Positions 52,558 to 62,499 of a stretch of 64,000 nt of DNA are shown piece by piece. Positions within the stretch are counted from its first letter, which is position 1, and every line of letters begins with the position of its first letter. The translations under genes and the position numbers were made by a program. The notes beneath the pieces are model-generated. The model was not told where the DNA came from. It worked only from the letters and a program-made list of their open reading frames with translations, and did not search any database. The stretch comes from Vibrio sp. SCSIO 43137 (lineage in GTDB: Bacteria; Pseudomonadota; Gammaproteobacteria; Enterobacterales; Vibrionaceae): the NCBI RefSeq assembly GCF_028201475.1, contig NZ_CP116384.1, forward strand, positions 1,178,001-1,242,000, read 5' to 3'.

Positions 52558-53472
52558 TTACCCCTTTACCCTACTGGTCATGGCCAACTGCCTTATCCAG
52601 CGCGTCATCAACTTGATAGCGATATTACGCCTGTAATCAGCTGTCGATCGTTGATCATCTATCGGGCAGATTTTCTGACCATAAGATGAGATAAGGTGCT
52701 CAGTCACATCCGGGTGAGTCAACCTGTCCAGAGGCTGACCGACAATCAGGTTTTCCAGCGTTCTGTCACGGACAACCGTCGGTGCAACAGCGCCAAACGC
52801 CAGCCGCCAGTCCTTGAGAATCCACTCGTTGGTACAGCTTTTCTCTATCTTAGCTACGCCGGAAACGGACAGCTTTGTCAATGCGTTAGCGGTTCTTGTT
52901 CCTACCTTATGATAGAAGTGCAGCGGCGTATCATATTGAGGGATCAATATGCTGGTTAGCAGCTCATTGCCCTGCAATACGGTTTTCCCCGGAGCCAGAA
53001 TAAAGTCTTCAATAGGGACAACTCTTTCCCGGTTAAAAGACGAAAGCACCACTTTGGCATCCAGCAGATAGAGCGCCGGAAGGGTATCGGCAGCCGGTGA
53101 CGCATTACAGATATTTCCGCCAATGGTTGCCCGGTTACGAATCGCCGGTGCCGCCATTTTAGGAATGATTTGCTGCAAAATTTTAGGGACATATGGATGC
53201 TTCTCTAATTGACTCAGAGTCACCATCGCACCTATTTGCAAATGATTTTCACTATTATTATTTTCTGACAGGTTAATATCGATAATATCAATTTCTTTTA
53301 ATGAATCTATATTATCAATAGATACAACGTTGCTATATTTATTGTCCGGAACGCCATGCTCTGAATTATAGTGAACCATCACATCGGTTCCGCCGGCAAT
53401 AACCGTCATCTCACCTTGCTGTAATATTTTCAGCGCCGATTCAAGATCGGAACTTCTGTGTATATTTACCAT
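52558..53472 (-). CDS. xdhB: Xanthine dehydrogenase FAD-binding subunit XdhB
   Basis: A 304-residue medium subunit that binds FAD between the Fe-S subunit and NAD. The motifs AGGTDVMVHY (near 26) and NRATIGGNICNASPAAD (near 112) form the FAD site. It overlaps the xdhC gene by 7 bp, and a GGGAGGGG ribosome site lies within that gene. It is the last gene of the ygfK-ssnA-xdhA-xdhC-xdhB unit. An unusual Asn/Glu-rich insert (DINLSENNNSENH, about 65-77) extends a surface loop. Confidence 0.9.
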   Translation of the reverse strand: MVNIHRSSDLESALKILQQGEMTVIAGGTDVMVHYNSEHGVPDNKYSNVVSIDNIDSLKEIDIIDINLSENNNSENHLQIGAMVTLSQLEKHPYVPKILQQIIPKMAAPAIRNRATIGGNICNASPAADTLPALYLLDAKVVLSSFNRERVVPIEDFILAPGKTVLQGNELLTSILIPQYDTPLHFYHKVGTRTANALTKLSVSGVAKIEKSCTNEWILKDWRLAFGAVAPTVVRDRTLENLIVGQPLDRLTHPDVTEHLISSYGQKICPIDDQRSTADYRRNIAIKLMTRWIRQLAMTSRVKG

Positions 53473-53936
53473 AGCCCCTCCCCTTTTCTCATCGCTATCT
53501 GAGCCGCTTCAATGATGGCGGTATAACCGGTGCAACGACACAAATTACCGGATATCGCTGAGCGGATATCATTTTCCGTCGGGTAAGCATTAGAAGAGAG
53601 CAGTGCATAGAGAGCCATCACCACTCCGGGAGTACAGAAACCACACTGAATGGCGTGAGCCTCCACCATGGCATCCATCAGACAGATACCCCGATCAGAT
53701 TCGCGGATACCTTCCAGCGTCATTATCTCCGCCCCTTGTGCCTGCATTGTCGGCATCATGCAGGCATTAACCAGTACATTGTTGCAGATTACAGAACATG
53801 AACCACACTCCCCTTCAGAGCACCCTTCCTTGGCAGCCGTCTGCTCAAGTTGGTTTCTCAGGGTCTGCAGCAGAGACTGCATAGGATCAACGTCTACGGT
53901 AACGGCTCTGTTATTCAGGCTAAATTCAATCTTCAT
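53466..53936 (-). CDS. xdhC: Xanthine dehydrogenase 2Fe-2S subunit XdhC
   Basis: A 156-residue small subunit with two 2Fe-2S clusters. The N-terminal plant-ferredoxin-type cluster is seen in CSEGECGSCSVIC plus a later Cys, and the second in QCGFCTPG and NLCRCTGY. I chose the ATG at 53936, which overlaps the xdhA stop (ATGA) and has GGGGAA upstream; an ATG six codons earlier is possible. It moves electrons from the molybdenum site of XdhA to FAD in XdhB. Confidence 0.93.
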   Translation of the reverse strand: MKIEFSLNNRAVTVDVDPMQSLLQTLRNQLEQTAAKEGCSEGECGSCSVICNNVLVNACMMPTMQAQGAEIMTLEGIRESDRGICLMDAMVEAHAIQCGFCTPGVVMALYALLSSNAYPTENDIRSAISGNLCRCTGYTAIIEAAQIAMRKGEGLW

Positions 53937-56098
53937 AGCTGTTCCCCGGAACAATATAAGGTTTCAAAGATACTTTCAGGTGAGACAGGCAGGCTGCTGA
54001 CAGGCTGTCCGATGGCGTCTTCTACGGCACAGGCAAAGGCTGCCGCTGCGCCGTTATGGGTAAGCTCACCACCGCCTTTTGCCCCCTGAGGGCCGTACTT
54101 ATAAGGGTTATCTATCAATTCACTGACAATAACAGGCACATCCAGTGAGGTCGGAATAACGTAGTCCGCCATGGTTTTTTGCGAGAACTCGCCTTTCTCA
54201 TTCAGCTCCAGTTTTTCACAACTGCCATAGCCAAGTGCCTGAACAAAACCGCCGTCGATCTGACCTTTAAACACATCCGGGTCAATAGCACGGCCAATAT
54301 CATAAACCGCCCATGCACCGATAATGGTAGTCTCGCAGGTGACCATATCGACATCCACTTCAACCACGTTAATGCCGTAACTGGTGGCCTGATAGGCGTT
54401 GCCGGTGAACTTTTCCTGATCCCACTTGTGGTAATCGGGCTTCTTATAAGCCTCTTCGATGGTGTCAGCGACGCCATCACACCACCTCTCTCTTAGTTTG
54501 CGGGCGGCATTTTCCAGAATAAATCCGACAATCATAATAGAGCGGGAAGCCACAGTCGGGCCTGAATCCGGCACTACATCCGTATCAGGAATCACGTAGT
54601 GCACCTGACTAAGGTTCAGCCCCAGCTCTTTCGCCACAATCTTACGGAACGTCAGGCTGATGCCCTGACCAATATCCGTATTAGACGCCAGAATATAAAC
54701 CTCATCCTGCTCATCTTTCACCAGCTTTACTTTGGCTTTAACTAAGGTGTCTTCCAGATCGCCGGCAAAACCGCAGCCGTGCTGGAACAGTGACAGGCCG
54801 ATACCGCGACGCTTATCGCCGTAGTCTCCGCTCTCCAGCTTATGAACCTGTTTCTGATAGAAGTTGATATCGGTTTTCTGGCTGTACTCTGACAGTTCAA
54901 GAATGCGATCTAACATACTGTCCAGCACCAGAGTGCCGAAGATAGGCGCCCCCGTCATGGTGGTGGAGTCGTCATTCAGCAGATGGCGGCGCTTAAAGCT
55001 GACCGGATCTTCACCAAGTTGTTTGGCGATGTGGGTCATATGGGTTTCGATGGCAAAGCAGTTCTGTGGGGAACCAAAGCCACGGAATGCCCCGTTTGGC
55101 GGGGTGTTAGTTGCCCATGCATTGGCACTGGCACGGACATTGGGAATGTCATAAACATTGGTACAGGTCGTGAGCATCCTTTGCAGCACGATGCCCGACA
55201 GACTCAGGAAAGCACCGCCGTTCAGTTCAATACTGACATCCATAGCAACTATGTTGCCGTCAGCGTCTACACCGGTGCGGTATTTAAATTCGGCCGGATG
55301 GCGTTTAGAAGTGACGGCGATATCTTCAACGCGGTCAAAGATAACCCTGACGGGCTGTTGCAGTTTTTCCACCGCTACTGCCATTGGTGCGGCGAGAATT
55401 TCGGGATACTCTTCTTTACCACCAAAGCCGCCGCCGGTAGTACTTTGCACCGCCCGGACATCTTCATGGCCAAGGGCTACGTTCATGCCGTGATGCACAT
55501 AGAAGGGACACTGCATCGACCCTTCCGCAACAATTTTTCCGTCCTGCGGGTAAACCACCATACCCTGAGTTTCCAGATAGTTATGCTCCTGATAACTGGT
55601 GGTGCAGGTATCTTCAATAATGGTAACGGCCTTCTCAAACCCTTTATCTATATCACCTTTGCGAATGATATTGTGGTCGAGCAGGTTATCGTCACCCCTG
55701 ATAGAACCGCCCAGTAACTGACGGGATTGTTCCACCGTCAGCACCGGATCGATTTCCTGATAGGTTATCTCTATCTGTTTGGCCAGCTCGTGCAGGACTT
55801 GCTTGTCCGGCCCCACCAGCAGATAGATAATCTGGCCGATAAAGTACACCTCTTTATCTGCAAATACCGGCCAGTCTTCCTCTACTATCGGCAGTACATT
55901 TCGCCCCGGAACATCGTCTGCTCCGAAGATGTAATACCCCTCCGGCAACTCGGGGAGAGATGCCGAGAGTATCTGCCCGCGAGGAGATGTGGATCGGTAA
56001 AATATCCCCTCCAATAATCCCTGGTAACTACGATCAGCAATAAACTTCGCTTTTCCTGTTGCTTCATCCCATTTAAAGCGGGGATTTACCGTATCCAT
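53933..56098 (-). CDS. xdhA: Xanthine dehydrogenase-type molybdenum-binding subunit XdhA
   Basis: A 721-residue large subunit that binds the molybdopterin cofactor and hydroxylates the substrate. Motifs seen are QEHNYLETQ (near 170), TGGGFGGKEE (near 222), GAFRGFGSPQ (near 340) and GAKGGGE with the presumed catalytic Glu678. By memory it is not especially close to E. coli XdhA and looks more like the xanthine dehydrogenases of anaerobes encoded with ygfK and ssnA homologues; a purine substrate is likely but not proved. It starts 10 bp after ssnA with AGGAAG upstream. Confidence 0.88.
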   Translation of the reverse strand: MDTVNPRFKWDEATGKAKFIADRSYQGLLEGIFYRSTSPRGQILSASLPELPEGYYIFGADDVPGRNVLPIVEEDWPVFADKEVYFIGQIIYLLVGPDKQVLHELAKQIEITYQEIDPVLTVEQSRQLLGGSIRGDDNLLDHNIIRKGDIDKGFEKAVTIIEDTCTTSYQEHNYLETQGMVVYPQDGKIVAEGSMQCPFYVHHGMNVALGHEDVRAVQSTTGGGFGGKEEYPEILAAPMAVAVEKLQQPVRVIFDRVEDIAVTSKRHPAEFKYRTGVDADGNIVAMDVSIELNGGAFLSLSGIVLQRMLTTCTNVYDIPNVRASANAWATNTPPNGAFRGFGSPQNCFAIETHMTHIAKQLGEDPVSFKRRHLLNDDSTTMTGAPIFGTLVLDSMLDRILELSEYSQKTDINFYQKQVHKLESGDYGDKRRGIGLSLFQHGCGFAGDLEDTLVKAKVKLVKDEQDEVYILASNTDIGQGISLTFRKIVAKELGLNLSQVHYVIPDTDVVPDSGPTVASRSIMIVGFILENAARKLRERWCDGVADTIEEAYKKPDYHKWDQEKFTGNAYQATSYGINVVEVDVDMVTCETTIIGAWAVYDIGRAIDPDVFKGQIDGGFVQALGYGSCEKLELNEKGEFSQKTMADYVIPTSLDVPVIVSELIDNPYKYGPQGAKGGGELTHNGAAAAFACAVEDAIGQPVSSLPVSPESIFETLYCSGEQL

Positions 56099-56108
56099 AT
56101 CGCGCTTC

Positions 56109-57437
56109 CTATTTAATTTTGTCTACTTCCTGCCATACACGTTTTGCCACACCCTGCGCTTTCTCGTAGATAGGTTGAATATCAAACGGGAATGCTCTGT
56201 CCTCATAAACAAAACGTCCTTCAACCACCACGCTGTCTACGTTGCCGGCATTAAGACCAAAGGCAACATGACCGGCAAAGTTTTCTGCCTGAAGCGGTGT
56301 CGGGCTGGTGTAGTCATAAATGGTTAAGTCAGCTTTGTAGCCCGCTTCCAGACAACCAAACTTGGCGCCGAAGTTACGCTCCAGAAGGGTGTTACCGTTC
56401 CACAGGAAGCGCAGGAAGCTATCCGGCCACATTGCACCTCCGGCATCGCGGTGCTTGAAGAAGGAGAACTTAAGCTCTTCCAGCATATCCGCACCTATGC
56501 CATCGGTACCCAGCGCGACATTTTTATAGTCCGCCAGTTTGTGGTTATAGCCAACGTTGTTATTCATATTTGACCGGGCGTTGTGCACCAGGAAGCCGTC
56601 ACGGGCATTAAGGATTTCGATATCCTTATCCGACAGGAACAGGCCGTGAGCCAGCAATGTCTTCTCGTTGATCAGGCCAAAGCTGTCCAGTCTCTCGACA
56701 ATATCCTGCCCGTAGTGATGATGGCTGTGGGTCACATCATAGCGGTCTTCTGCCACATGAATGTGCAGGCCACGGCCGGTCACTTTCACGGCCTCAGACA
56801 GCATAGCCAGACCTTCATCAGTCACAGTAAACGGCGCGTGAGCACCGATATGCGCCTCAACAAGGTAGGGCTTGTTGCCCTCTTTTTTGTCGCGGTCAAT
56901 ATCCATGGCAAAGGCGATGTTCTCTTCCACTCCCGCCTGCATCTCTTTCACACCACTGTTTCTGTCCGTGGTTTCAAAGCAGGTCATGCCGCGCAGGCCG
57001 GCTTCTAAGAAGCTGCTGCGCAGAGTGTTTAGCGAACCTTTGATATAGTTTGGTGAAGCGTGGTGGTCAATCACAGATGAACAACCGCTCTTAATCGCTT
57101 CCAGCGAGCAGATAAGGCCGCTGTAATAGAGCGCTTCCTCATCCAGTGCGCGGTCTACCCGCCACCAGAGGTTTTTCAGGATAGAGACAAAATCCGGGCT
57201 TGGCGGTATCGACGCCATAATGCCGCGCGATAGTCCGGAGTAGAAGTGGTTATGAGAACAAACCACTCCCGGGGTAACCAGCTTGCCTTTCATATCCTTT
57301 ACTTGCGCATCGGGATACTTGGCCACCAGATTACTGCCTACTTCATGGATAAGATCACCCTGAATGGCGATATCCACATCATGACGAAGCATGGATGGTT
57401 CAAATTGTACTGCTGTTGCGTTCTTTAAAATCAACAT
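56109..57437 (-). CDS. ssnA: Putative aminohydrolase SsnA
   Basis: A 442-residue amidohydrolase of the same length as E. coli SsnA, related to guanine deaminase and chlorohydrolases. Metal-site motifs are CSHNHFYSGLSRG (HxH near 62), EAHIGAHAPF and LHIHVAED histidines (about 200-235) and ALGTDGIGAD (near 308). Its true substrate is unknown; the gene is a marker of clusters for selenium-dependent molybdenum hydroxylases, where a purine-ring or related deamination or hydrolysis is assumed. It lies 12 bp after ygfK. Confidence 0.92.
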   Translation of the reverse strand: MLILKNATAVQFEPSMLRHDVDIAIQGDLIHEVGSNLVAKYPDAQVKDMKGKLVTPGVVCSHNHFYSGLSRGIMASIPPSPDFVSILKNLWWRVDRALDEEALYYSGLICSLEAIKSGCSSVIDHHASPNYIKGSLNTLRSSFLEAGLRGMTCFETTDRNSGVKEMQAGVEENIAFAMDIDRDKKEGNKPYLVEAHIGAHAPFTVTDEGLAMLSEAVKVTGRGLHIHVAEDRYDVTHSHHHYGQDIVERLDSFGLINEKTLLAHGLFLSDKDIEILNARDGFLVHNARSNMNNNVGYNHKLADYKNVALGTDGIGADMLEELKFSFFKHRDAGGAMWPDSFLRFLWNGNTLLERNFGAKFGCLEAGYKADLTIYDYTSPTPLQAENFAGHVAFGLNAGNVDSVVVEGRFVYEDRAFPFDIQPIYEKAQGVAKRVWQEVDKIK

Positions 57438-57449
57438 TTCCGGAATCCC

Positions 57450-60400
57450 TTACAAGCTAACTTCACCAAGCAGATACTTATGCTCGGCAAGAATATGGTT
57501 AATCAGTGTCTGCTCTTTCGCTTGTGATTCGTTCATCACAACCGTACCGTCCAGACGCAGGTGACAATGCTGAACCCCTTCATTGGTTCTTACGGTGACC
57601 ATCTCATCTTCAACGTAGAAGCCCGGATTGGTGCTGTTTTCAAAGTCCTCTTTCAGGCTGAACAGAGTAAACTTGTTCTTGTAAGGCTTGCTGTCCCAAG
57701 GGCAGAACTGAGCACAGTTACCACACTCGTTACAGAAGGCATCCAGGTGAACAATCTGGTTGCTGTCTTTAAACCCGGCCATCGGCACAGCCACGTTGGC
57801 ACGGTTAGGACAGACATCCACACACTTGCTACAGACGTATGAACATTCCAGACAGCGGCTCGCTTCCTGAGAAACAAACGCATCAGCATCAAAGTTCTCT
57901 TTATTATGAATATCGATCTGGCTGGTATGCAGCTCACCCTTACGGGCGTAAACATCTTTCACATCAACACGCATGCTGACATCCGGCATCTGCATCTGCT
58001 GGGCTTCTTTAACCAGAATGGTTGCAGAGGCTTTGCGGCCGCCGTTGATAGCAGAAACGATAGAAGAAGGACCTGTCTGAGCATCGCCAATCAGGAACAC
58101 GTTCTCAACGGTGGTTTCGCAGCTTTCGCTGTCTACTGCCGGCCAGCCATCTTCGCCCATAGGCACGCCAATCTTGGTCAGGGTTTCACAGTTAGACTGT
58201 TCACCTACCGCACTGATAATGGCATCGGCATGAACCTCAACGGTTTTATCAGTTGCCACAGGACGACGGCGGCCTTTCTCATCAGGATCACCCAGCTTCA
58301 TCAGACGTGCTGTGATCTGGCCATTGCTGTCAAACTTCTCAGGGTTAGTCAGGAACAAGAATTCCACACCATCCTGAACCGCTTCATCGTACTCTTCTTT
58401 GTAGGCTGGCATCTCAGCGACGGTTCTGCGGTACATCACAGTCACCTTCTCAACACCCTCTACTTTCAGCGCAGCACGGGCACTATCCATTGCGGTATTA
58501 CCTGCACCCACTACGACAACCTGCTTGCCAAGTTTCAGGGCTTCACCGTCATTAAAACGCTTAAGGAAGTCCAGTGACTTATAAACATTGTCGTTATCAC
58601 CTTCTACGCGGAACGGATTACCTTTGTCCGCACCAACACCGACACAGATGTACTTAAAGCCGCTCGATTTCAGTGTTTCAACGGTCGGTGTTGAGCTGTA
58701 TTCAAACATCACGCCGTGGTCTTCAACGAACTTGATATCGTGCTCGATAACTTCGGCAGGGATACGGAACTGAGGAATGATGTTCTTAACCACACCACCT
58801 GCATTCTTCTCTTTCTCGAATATAGTGACCGCGTAACCTTCTCTGGCAAGGAAGTAACCAGCAGACAAACCCGCCGGACCGGCACCGATTACTGCTACTG
58901 TTGGTTTGCTGCTGTCCAGCTCAGGTTTATGCCATTTCTCCTGATACCCCTGCCAGCCTTTCTCAAGGGCAACCTTCTTCATCTGGCGGATATTCAGTGC
59001 ACCATCGTAGTCACGACGGGTACAGTTATACTGGCACTGATGGTCACAGATATGGCCGGTAATGGCAGGCAGCGCGTTACGGGAGTAGATCACTTCCAGT
59101 GCTTCAGTATGTTTGCCCTGACCTAGTAGTCTCAGATACTCGGGAATATCCTGATTAATAGGACATGCTGTGACACAAGGTGCTACATAGCAGTCGGTTA
59201 GCGGTACTGAACGGTCGATCTTAATCTCTTCAGGGCCACGCCAATCTTTCTGGGTATACTCAGCATAAAGTGATTTCTCAGCCAGCGCTTCCAGCTTAAC
59301 CAGATCAATCTTATCCATCTTCCACTGGTCACTCTTATCCAGCTCGTTAACACAAGCAGTCAGACGCAGATAGCCACCCGGCTTAAGCAGATCCGTTGCC
59401 ATAGTGATAGGACGGATACCCGTTTCAAAAATTTCACGGATGTTGTACTGGCTTGCGCCACCCGAATAAGAGATAGGAAGCTCACCATTAAACTCTCTGG
59501 AAAGTTCAAGAGCCACATTAATGGAGAGCGGGAATAGTGCACGACCAGACATATACATCTCTTTATCCGGCAGACGACCTTTAGTGTTAAGAGTGCCAAG
59601 GGTGTTGGTCAGCTTAACGCCGAAACCAATGTTTTTCACTTTGCCCAGATCAACCAGACGATGCAGCATGGCTTTTGCGTCTTCAATCTGAAGATCATGA
59701 CTGAAGGACTCTTCACTCAGTTTGACGTAATCAAAGCCTGACTGATCAAGGATGCCACGAACACGCTTATAACCCAGCAGAGTCGGGTTCAGCTTCACAT
59801 AAGTATTGATGCCCTTCGTCTCGATCATGTACTGACAGATGGCTTCAATTTCGTGCGGAGGACAACCGTGCATGGTAGACAGGGTAACGCCGCGGGCGAT
59901 AACAGGTGAAATAGAATCAATCACCTTCTCAAAGCGATCCGGGCCACCAGCGATTTTCAGCTCATCACGGAAGGCATCAGAGTAGATAAACTCTTTAAGC
60001 TCTGCGCGGTAGCGTTCAAAGTCAGGATGCTGGCTTGAGTCCATCATGTCGTCGATGTATTTCTGCATCGGTTCCGTCTGAATACCGGCAAGGTCATAAC
60101 CGACACTCATATTAAAGATAAAGGATTTCTCTTCGCTTTCCGGCTTAAACACAGCCTCCATCAGATGAAGCGCCATCCAGGCTTTCAAATACTCATCGTA
60201 AGCTTTTATCAGGGTAAACTCGGTCGACCACTCAGTGTTAAAGCATTCGTCTTCTGCATCGATACATGGCTTGGCGATTTCCAGCTGGTCGAGCTTCTGT
60301 ACGGTTTTCAGCTCCATAAAGCGGCCACCAACCAGCCAGGAGGTGATGATATTCTGCGCCAGCTGCGTATGCGGGCCTGCTGCCGGACCGACAGGGGTTT

Positions 60401-60554
60401 CACTGTGCTCACCCCATACTGACAATCCTTGCGAATCTTCTTTTTTATAAAACTGCTTTACCGGTATACCAAATATAGATTTGTTCTGCCTGAACTCACT
60501 AAAAACTCTTGATAGCAGTTCATTGAAAGGAACGGGACGCATGATGTCTCCCAT
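57450..60554 (-). CDS. ygfK: Putative selenate reductase-type flavoprotein YgfK
   Basis: A 1,034-residue cytosolic protein collinear with E. coli YgfK (start MGDIMRP, TPVGPAAGPHTQLAQNI). Domains in order are an N-terminal dihydroorotate/dihydropyrimidine-dehydrogenase-like barrel (1 to about 440), a cysteine-rich Fe-S domain (CYVAPCVTACPINQDIPEYL, then CDHQCQYNCTRRDY), a glutamate-synthase-small-subunit-like module with FAD site VIGAGPAGLSAG and NAD(P) site VVVGAGNTAMDSA, and a C-terminal ferredoxin domain (CVDVCPNRAN, CGNCAQFCPWD). It is named putative selenate reductase in E. coli, but a role as electron-transfer partner in purine oxidation or reduction is equally likely. First gene of its operon. 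Confidence 0.92.
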   Translation of the reverse strand: MGDIMRPVPFNELLSRVFSEFRQNKSIFGIPVKQFYKKEDSQGLSVWGEHSETPVGPAAGPHTQLAQNIITSWLVGGRFMELKTVQKLDQLEIAKPCIDAEDECFNTEWSTEFTLIKAYDEYLKAWMALHLMEAVFKPESEEKSFIFNMSVGYDLAGIQTEPMQKYIDDMMDSSQHPDFERYRAELKEFIYSDAFRDELKIAGGPDRFEKVIDSISPVIARGVTLSTMHGCPPHEIEAICQYMIETKGINTYVKLNPTLLGYKRVRGILDQSGFDYVKLSEESFSHDLQIEDAKAMLHRLVDLGKVKNIGFGVKLTNTLGTLNTKGRLPDKEMYMSGRALFPLSINVALELSREFNGELPISYSGGASQYNIREIFETGIRPITMATDLLKPGGYLRLTACVNELDKSDQWKMDKIDLVKLEALAEKSLYAEYTQKDWRGPEEIKIDRSVPLTDCYVAPCVTACPINQDIPEYLRLLGQGKHTEALEVIYSRNALPAITGHICDHQCQYNCTRRDYDGALNIRQMKKVALEKGWQGYQEKWHKPELDSSKPTVAVIGAGPAGLSAGYFLAREGYAVTIFEKEKNAGGVVKNIIPQFRIPAEVIEHDIKFVEDHGVMFEYSSTPTVETLKSSGFKYICVGVGADKGNPFRVEGDNDNVYKSLDFLKRFNDGEALKLGKQVVVVGAGNTAMDSARAALKVEGVEKVTVMYRRTVAEMPAYKEEYDEAVQDGVEFLFLTNPEKFDSNGQITARLMKLGDPDEKGRRRPVATDKTVEVHADAIISAVGEQSNCETLTKIGVPMGEDGWPAVDSESCETTVENVFLIGDAQTGPSSIVSAINGGRKASATILVKEAQQMQMPDVSMRVDVKDVYARKGELHTSQIDIHNKENFDADAFVSQEASRCLECSYVCSKCVDVCPNRANVAVPMAGFKDSNQIVHLDAFCNECGNCAQFCPWDSKPYKNKFTLFSLKEDFENSTNPGFYVEDEMVTVRTNEGVQHCHLRLDGTVVMNESQAKEQTLINHILAEHKYLLGEVSL

Positions 60555-60978
60555 AATATATCTCCCTGAGGCTCTGTCTTCTTAATTTATGCCGATAGAA
60601 ACGACTTACGAATAAGTGTTCTATAATTCAATTTAAAATTGACAAAGGTCACATTTCGTCAATTACTGGTGTTTATTCAGCAACTAACAAGCCAGATTTA
60701 TATTTTTTCTAAATCAAGGAGATTTGTTAATCAATTTATGAGAACCAAGTCTTATTTCAACCTGTTTTCGTTAATTGAATCACTTAATTATTAATCTTTA
60801 TATCGATAGAAAAATAGAAAAACTAAAGTAATTTATCAGATAACTACTATCAAAATAAAAAAGCTATCATCATGATAGAAGCTAAAAATGAAAACCATTC
60901 TCAGTTAGAGGTTTATTTTTTAAACTCTCGAAAATGAATCATTTTGATATGAAATTATCATTTTGATAGTCGCAGAAA
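60555..60978. promoter_or_regulatory. Control region upstream of ygfK
   Basis: 424 bp of AT-rich sequence between mocA and ygfK. ACTATCAAAAT occurs at 60846-60856 and in inverse orientation at 60960-60970; a one-mismatch copy is at 60941-60950. A palindrome CTATCATCATGATAG lies at 60864-60878. The same 11-mer is upstream of ygfM, which suggests one regulator for both purine transcripts. Confidence 0.6.
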
Positions 60979-61554
60979 TTAGCAACACCAGTTTTTATAA
61001 TCTTGTTGCGTATCTATATCCAGATGTATTCGTTTATCATCGAGAGATAAATAGTTAACCGGAAAGGTCATCAATAGTTTTTTCATTGAGGAGTGACGGC
61101 TATCTTCTATTAAATTCGTTTTATATTTTGCGGGGATAAGTACCGGATGACCGGCCTCTGCCGGCGTACCGGGAAAGAGAACAGAGTCTGATTTTTTCTG
61201 CCACATCTTCTGATATGTCTCAGGAGAAATAAATGGCATATCCCCATGAGTTATAAAGAAATAGTTACTTTTTACCTCTTGTATACCCAACTTAACCGAC
61301 CCCATCAGACCCTGACGATACTGCTCGTTTTTTACCAACAGAATGTCCGGGTGTTGAGCGTACTTCTGCTCCAGTTCTTCTCCTCTGTGCCCCACTACCA
61401 GTATCACTCTGCGGCAAAAGCCCAAGGCATTATTTATGCTTGTATCAAGAATGGTTGCATTTTTATAAGGCATCATCATTTTCCACTCGCCCATACGGGA
61501 TGAGAGGCCAGCAGCATTAATAATACAATCAACCGGTTCTATAATACTGATCAC
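60979..61554 (-). CDS. mocA: Molybdenum cofactor cytidylyltransferase, MocA-type
   Basis: Transfers CMP to molybdopterin to make the dinucleotide cofactor used by xanthine-dehydrogenase-type enzymes. The 191-residue protein (E. coli MocA has 192) begins with an atypical nucleotide-binding loop INAAGLSSRMGEWK (near 12-25) and has GDMPFIS (near 100) and GHPVLIPA (near 135), the usual MobA/MocA landmarks. The start is GTG at 61554 with AAGGAA six bases upstream. It is divergent from yqeC and codirectional with ygfK. Confidence 0.9.
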   Translation of the reverse strand: MISIIEPVDCIINAAGLSSRMGEWKMMMPYKNATILDTSINNALGFCRRVILVVGHRGEELEQKYAQHPDILLVKNEQYRQGLMGSVKLGIQEVKSNYFFITHGDMPFISPETYQKMWQKKSDSVLFPGTPAEAGHPVLIPAKYKTNLIEDSRHSSMKKLLMTFPVNYLSLDDKRIHLDIDTQQDYKNWCC

Positions 61555-61604
61555 ATTTTTTCCTTACTGTTTTTATTATAACGAACTGAGAAACAGGACT
61601 ATAT

Positions 61605-62435
61605 ATGACATCTAATATTGATAAACTTAGCTTCCTTGATTTAAAACAAACTTCTGATTGTTTTGTTATCTCATTCGTTGGCGGAGGTGGTAAAACATCC
61701 ACTGCATTCTGGCTTGCATCTTATTTCAGGCAATGTGGATTAAAAGTTTGTTTAACCACCAGTACAAAAATGTATTACCCTGATAACAGTGATATAGATT
61801 ATTTTATCTCTAAGGATAAAAAAACAAGATCTTCATCTAACTTATCAAAATATATTAATAGCTTTAAAGATATATCTGACTCAAGTATCACTTTTTATTT
61901 CTCAGGTATTATAAAAAGTGGGCAATCAATAAAAGCAAAAAATAAGGTTACCGGTATTTCATTAACAGAAATCCGACATTTAAAGCGGCACTCACCTTTT
62001 GACGTCATCTTAATAGAATCCGACGGAGCAAAAGGGTTGGCGCTGAAAGCGCCTGCAGAGCATGAACCTTGTTTATCAGAGCTTTCTGACACGGTTATTG
62101 CAGTTGCAGGGGCTGAGATGTTCAACCAGCCAGTAAACCGCAAGCAGGTTCACCGCTGGGATGAATTTGCAACCATTACAGATATGTGTGATGGACAAAC
62201 AACCGGTATATCAGAGCTAAGCAAACTGATTGATCACCCAATGGGCATGTTTAAATCGGCCCCGCGCGGTGCAAAGAAAATAGTGCAGCTCAACAAAATG
62301 GACAAGATAGCAGACCCCGATGCTTTCTGCTCAATGGCATCAGAGTTACTGCAACATACAGAACAACCCGATGAGGTGTGGCTGACCAGCATGCAGCCTG
62401 AACAAACGCTGATAAAACGTATTGTTAGAGAATAA
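61605..62435 (+). CDS. yqeC: Molybdenum-hydroxylase accessory protein YqeC
   Basis: A 276-residue putative GTPase or ATPase. The P-loop FVGGGGKTST is at about residues 25-34, followed by an ESDGAKGLALKAP segment (near 140) and VQLNKMD (near 225), as in the YqeC family. It is found only with selenium-dependent molybdenum hydroxylase genes and is presumed to help insert selenium or cofactor; the biochemistry is not established. It is divergent from mocA (50 bp apart) and 64 bp ahead of yqeB. Confidence 0.88.
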   Translation: MTSNIDKLSFLDLKQTSDCFVISFVGGGGKTSTAFWLASYFRQCGLKVCLTTSTKMYYPDNSDIDYFISKDKKTRSSSNLSKYINSFKDISDSSITFYFSGIIKSGQSIKAKNKVTGISLTEIRHLKRHSPFDVILIESDGAKGLALKAPAEHEPCLSELSDTVIAVAGAEMFNQPVNRKQVHRWDEFATITDMCDGQTTGISELSKLIDHPMGMFKSAPRGAKKIVQLNKMDKIADPDAFCSMASELLQHTEQPDEVWLTSMQPEQTLIKRIVRE

Positions 62436-62499
62436 GGCAAGCGTCAGCCAAAACGGGATAAACCTGTATCGCCGTCGCCTGTCCAATGAGGTCAACTGA

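Noticed and set aside
54983..55717. A 244-codon plus-strand frame antisense to xdhA
   Set aside because: The real gene on the other strand has clear family motifs; this frame has no ribosome site or recognisable domain.
57906..58577. A 223-codon plus-strand frame antisense to ygfK
   Set aside because: It overlaps the well-defined FAD/NAD domains of ygfK on the other strand and resembles no protein.
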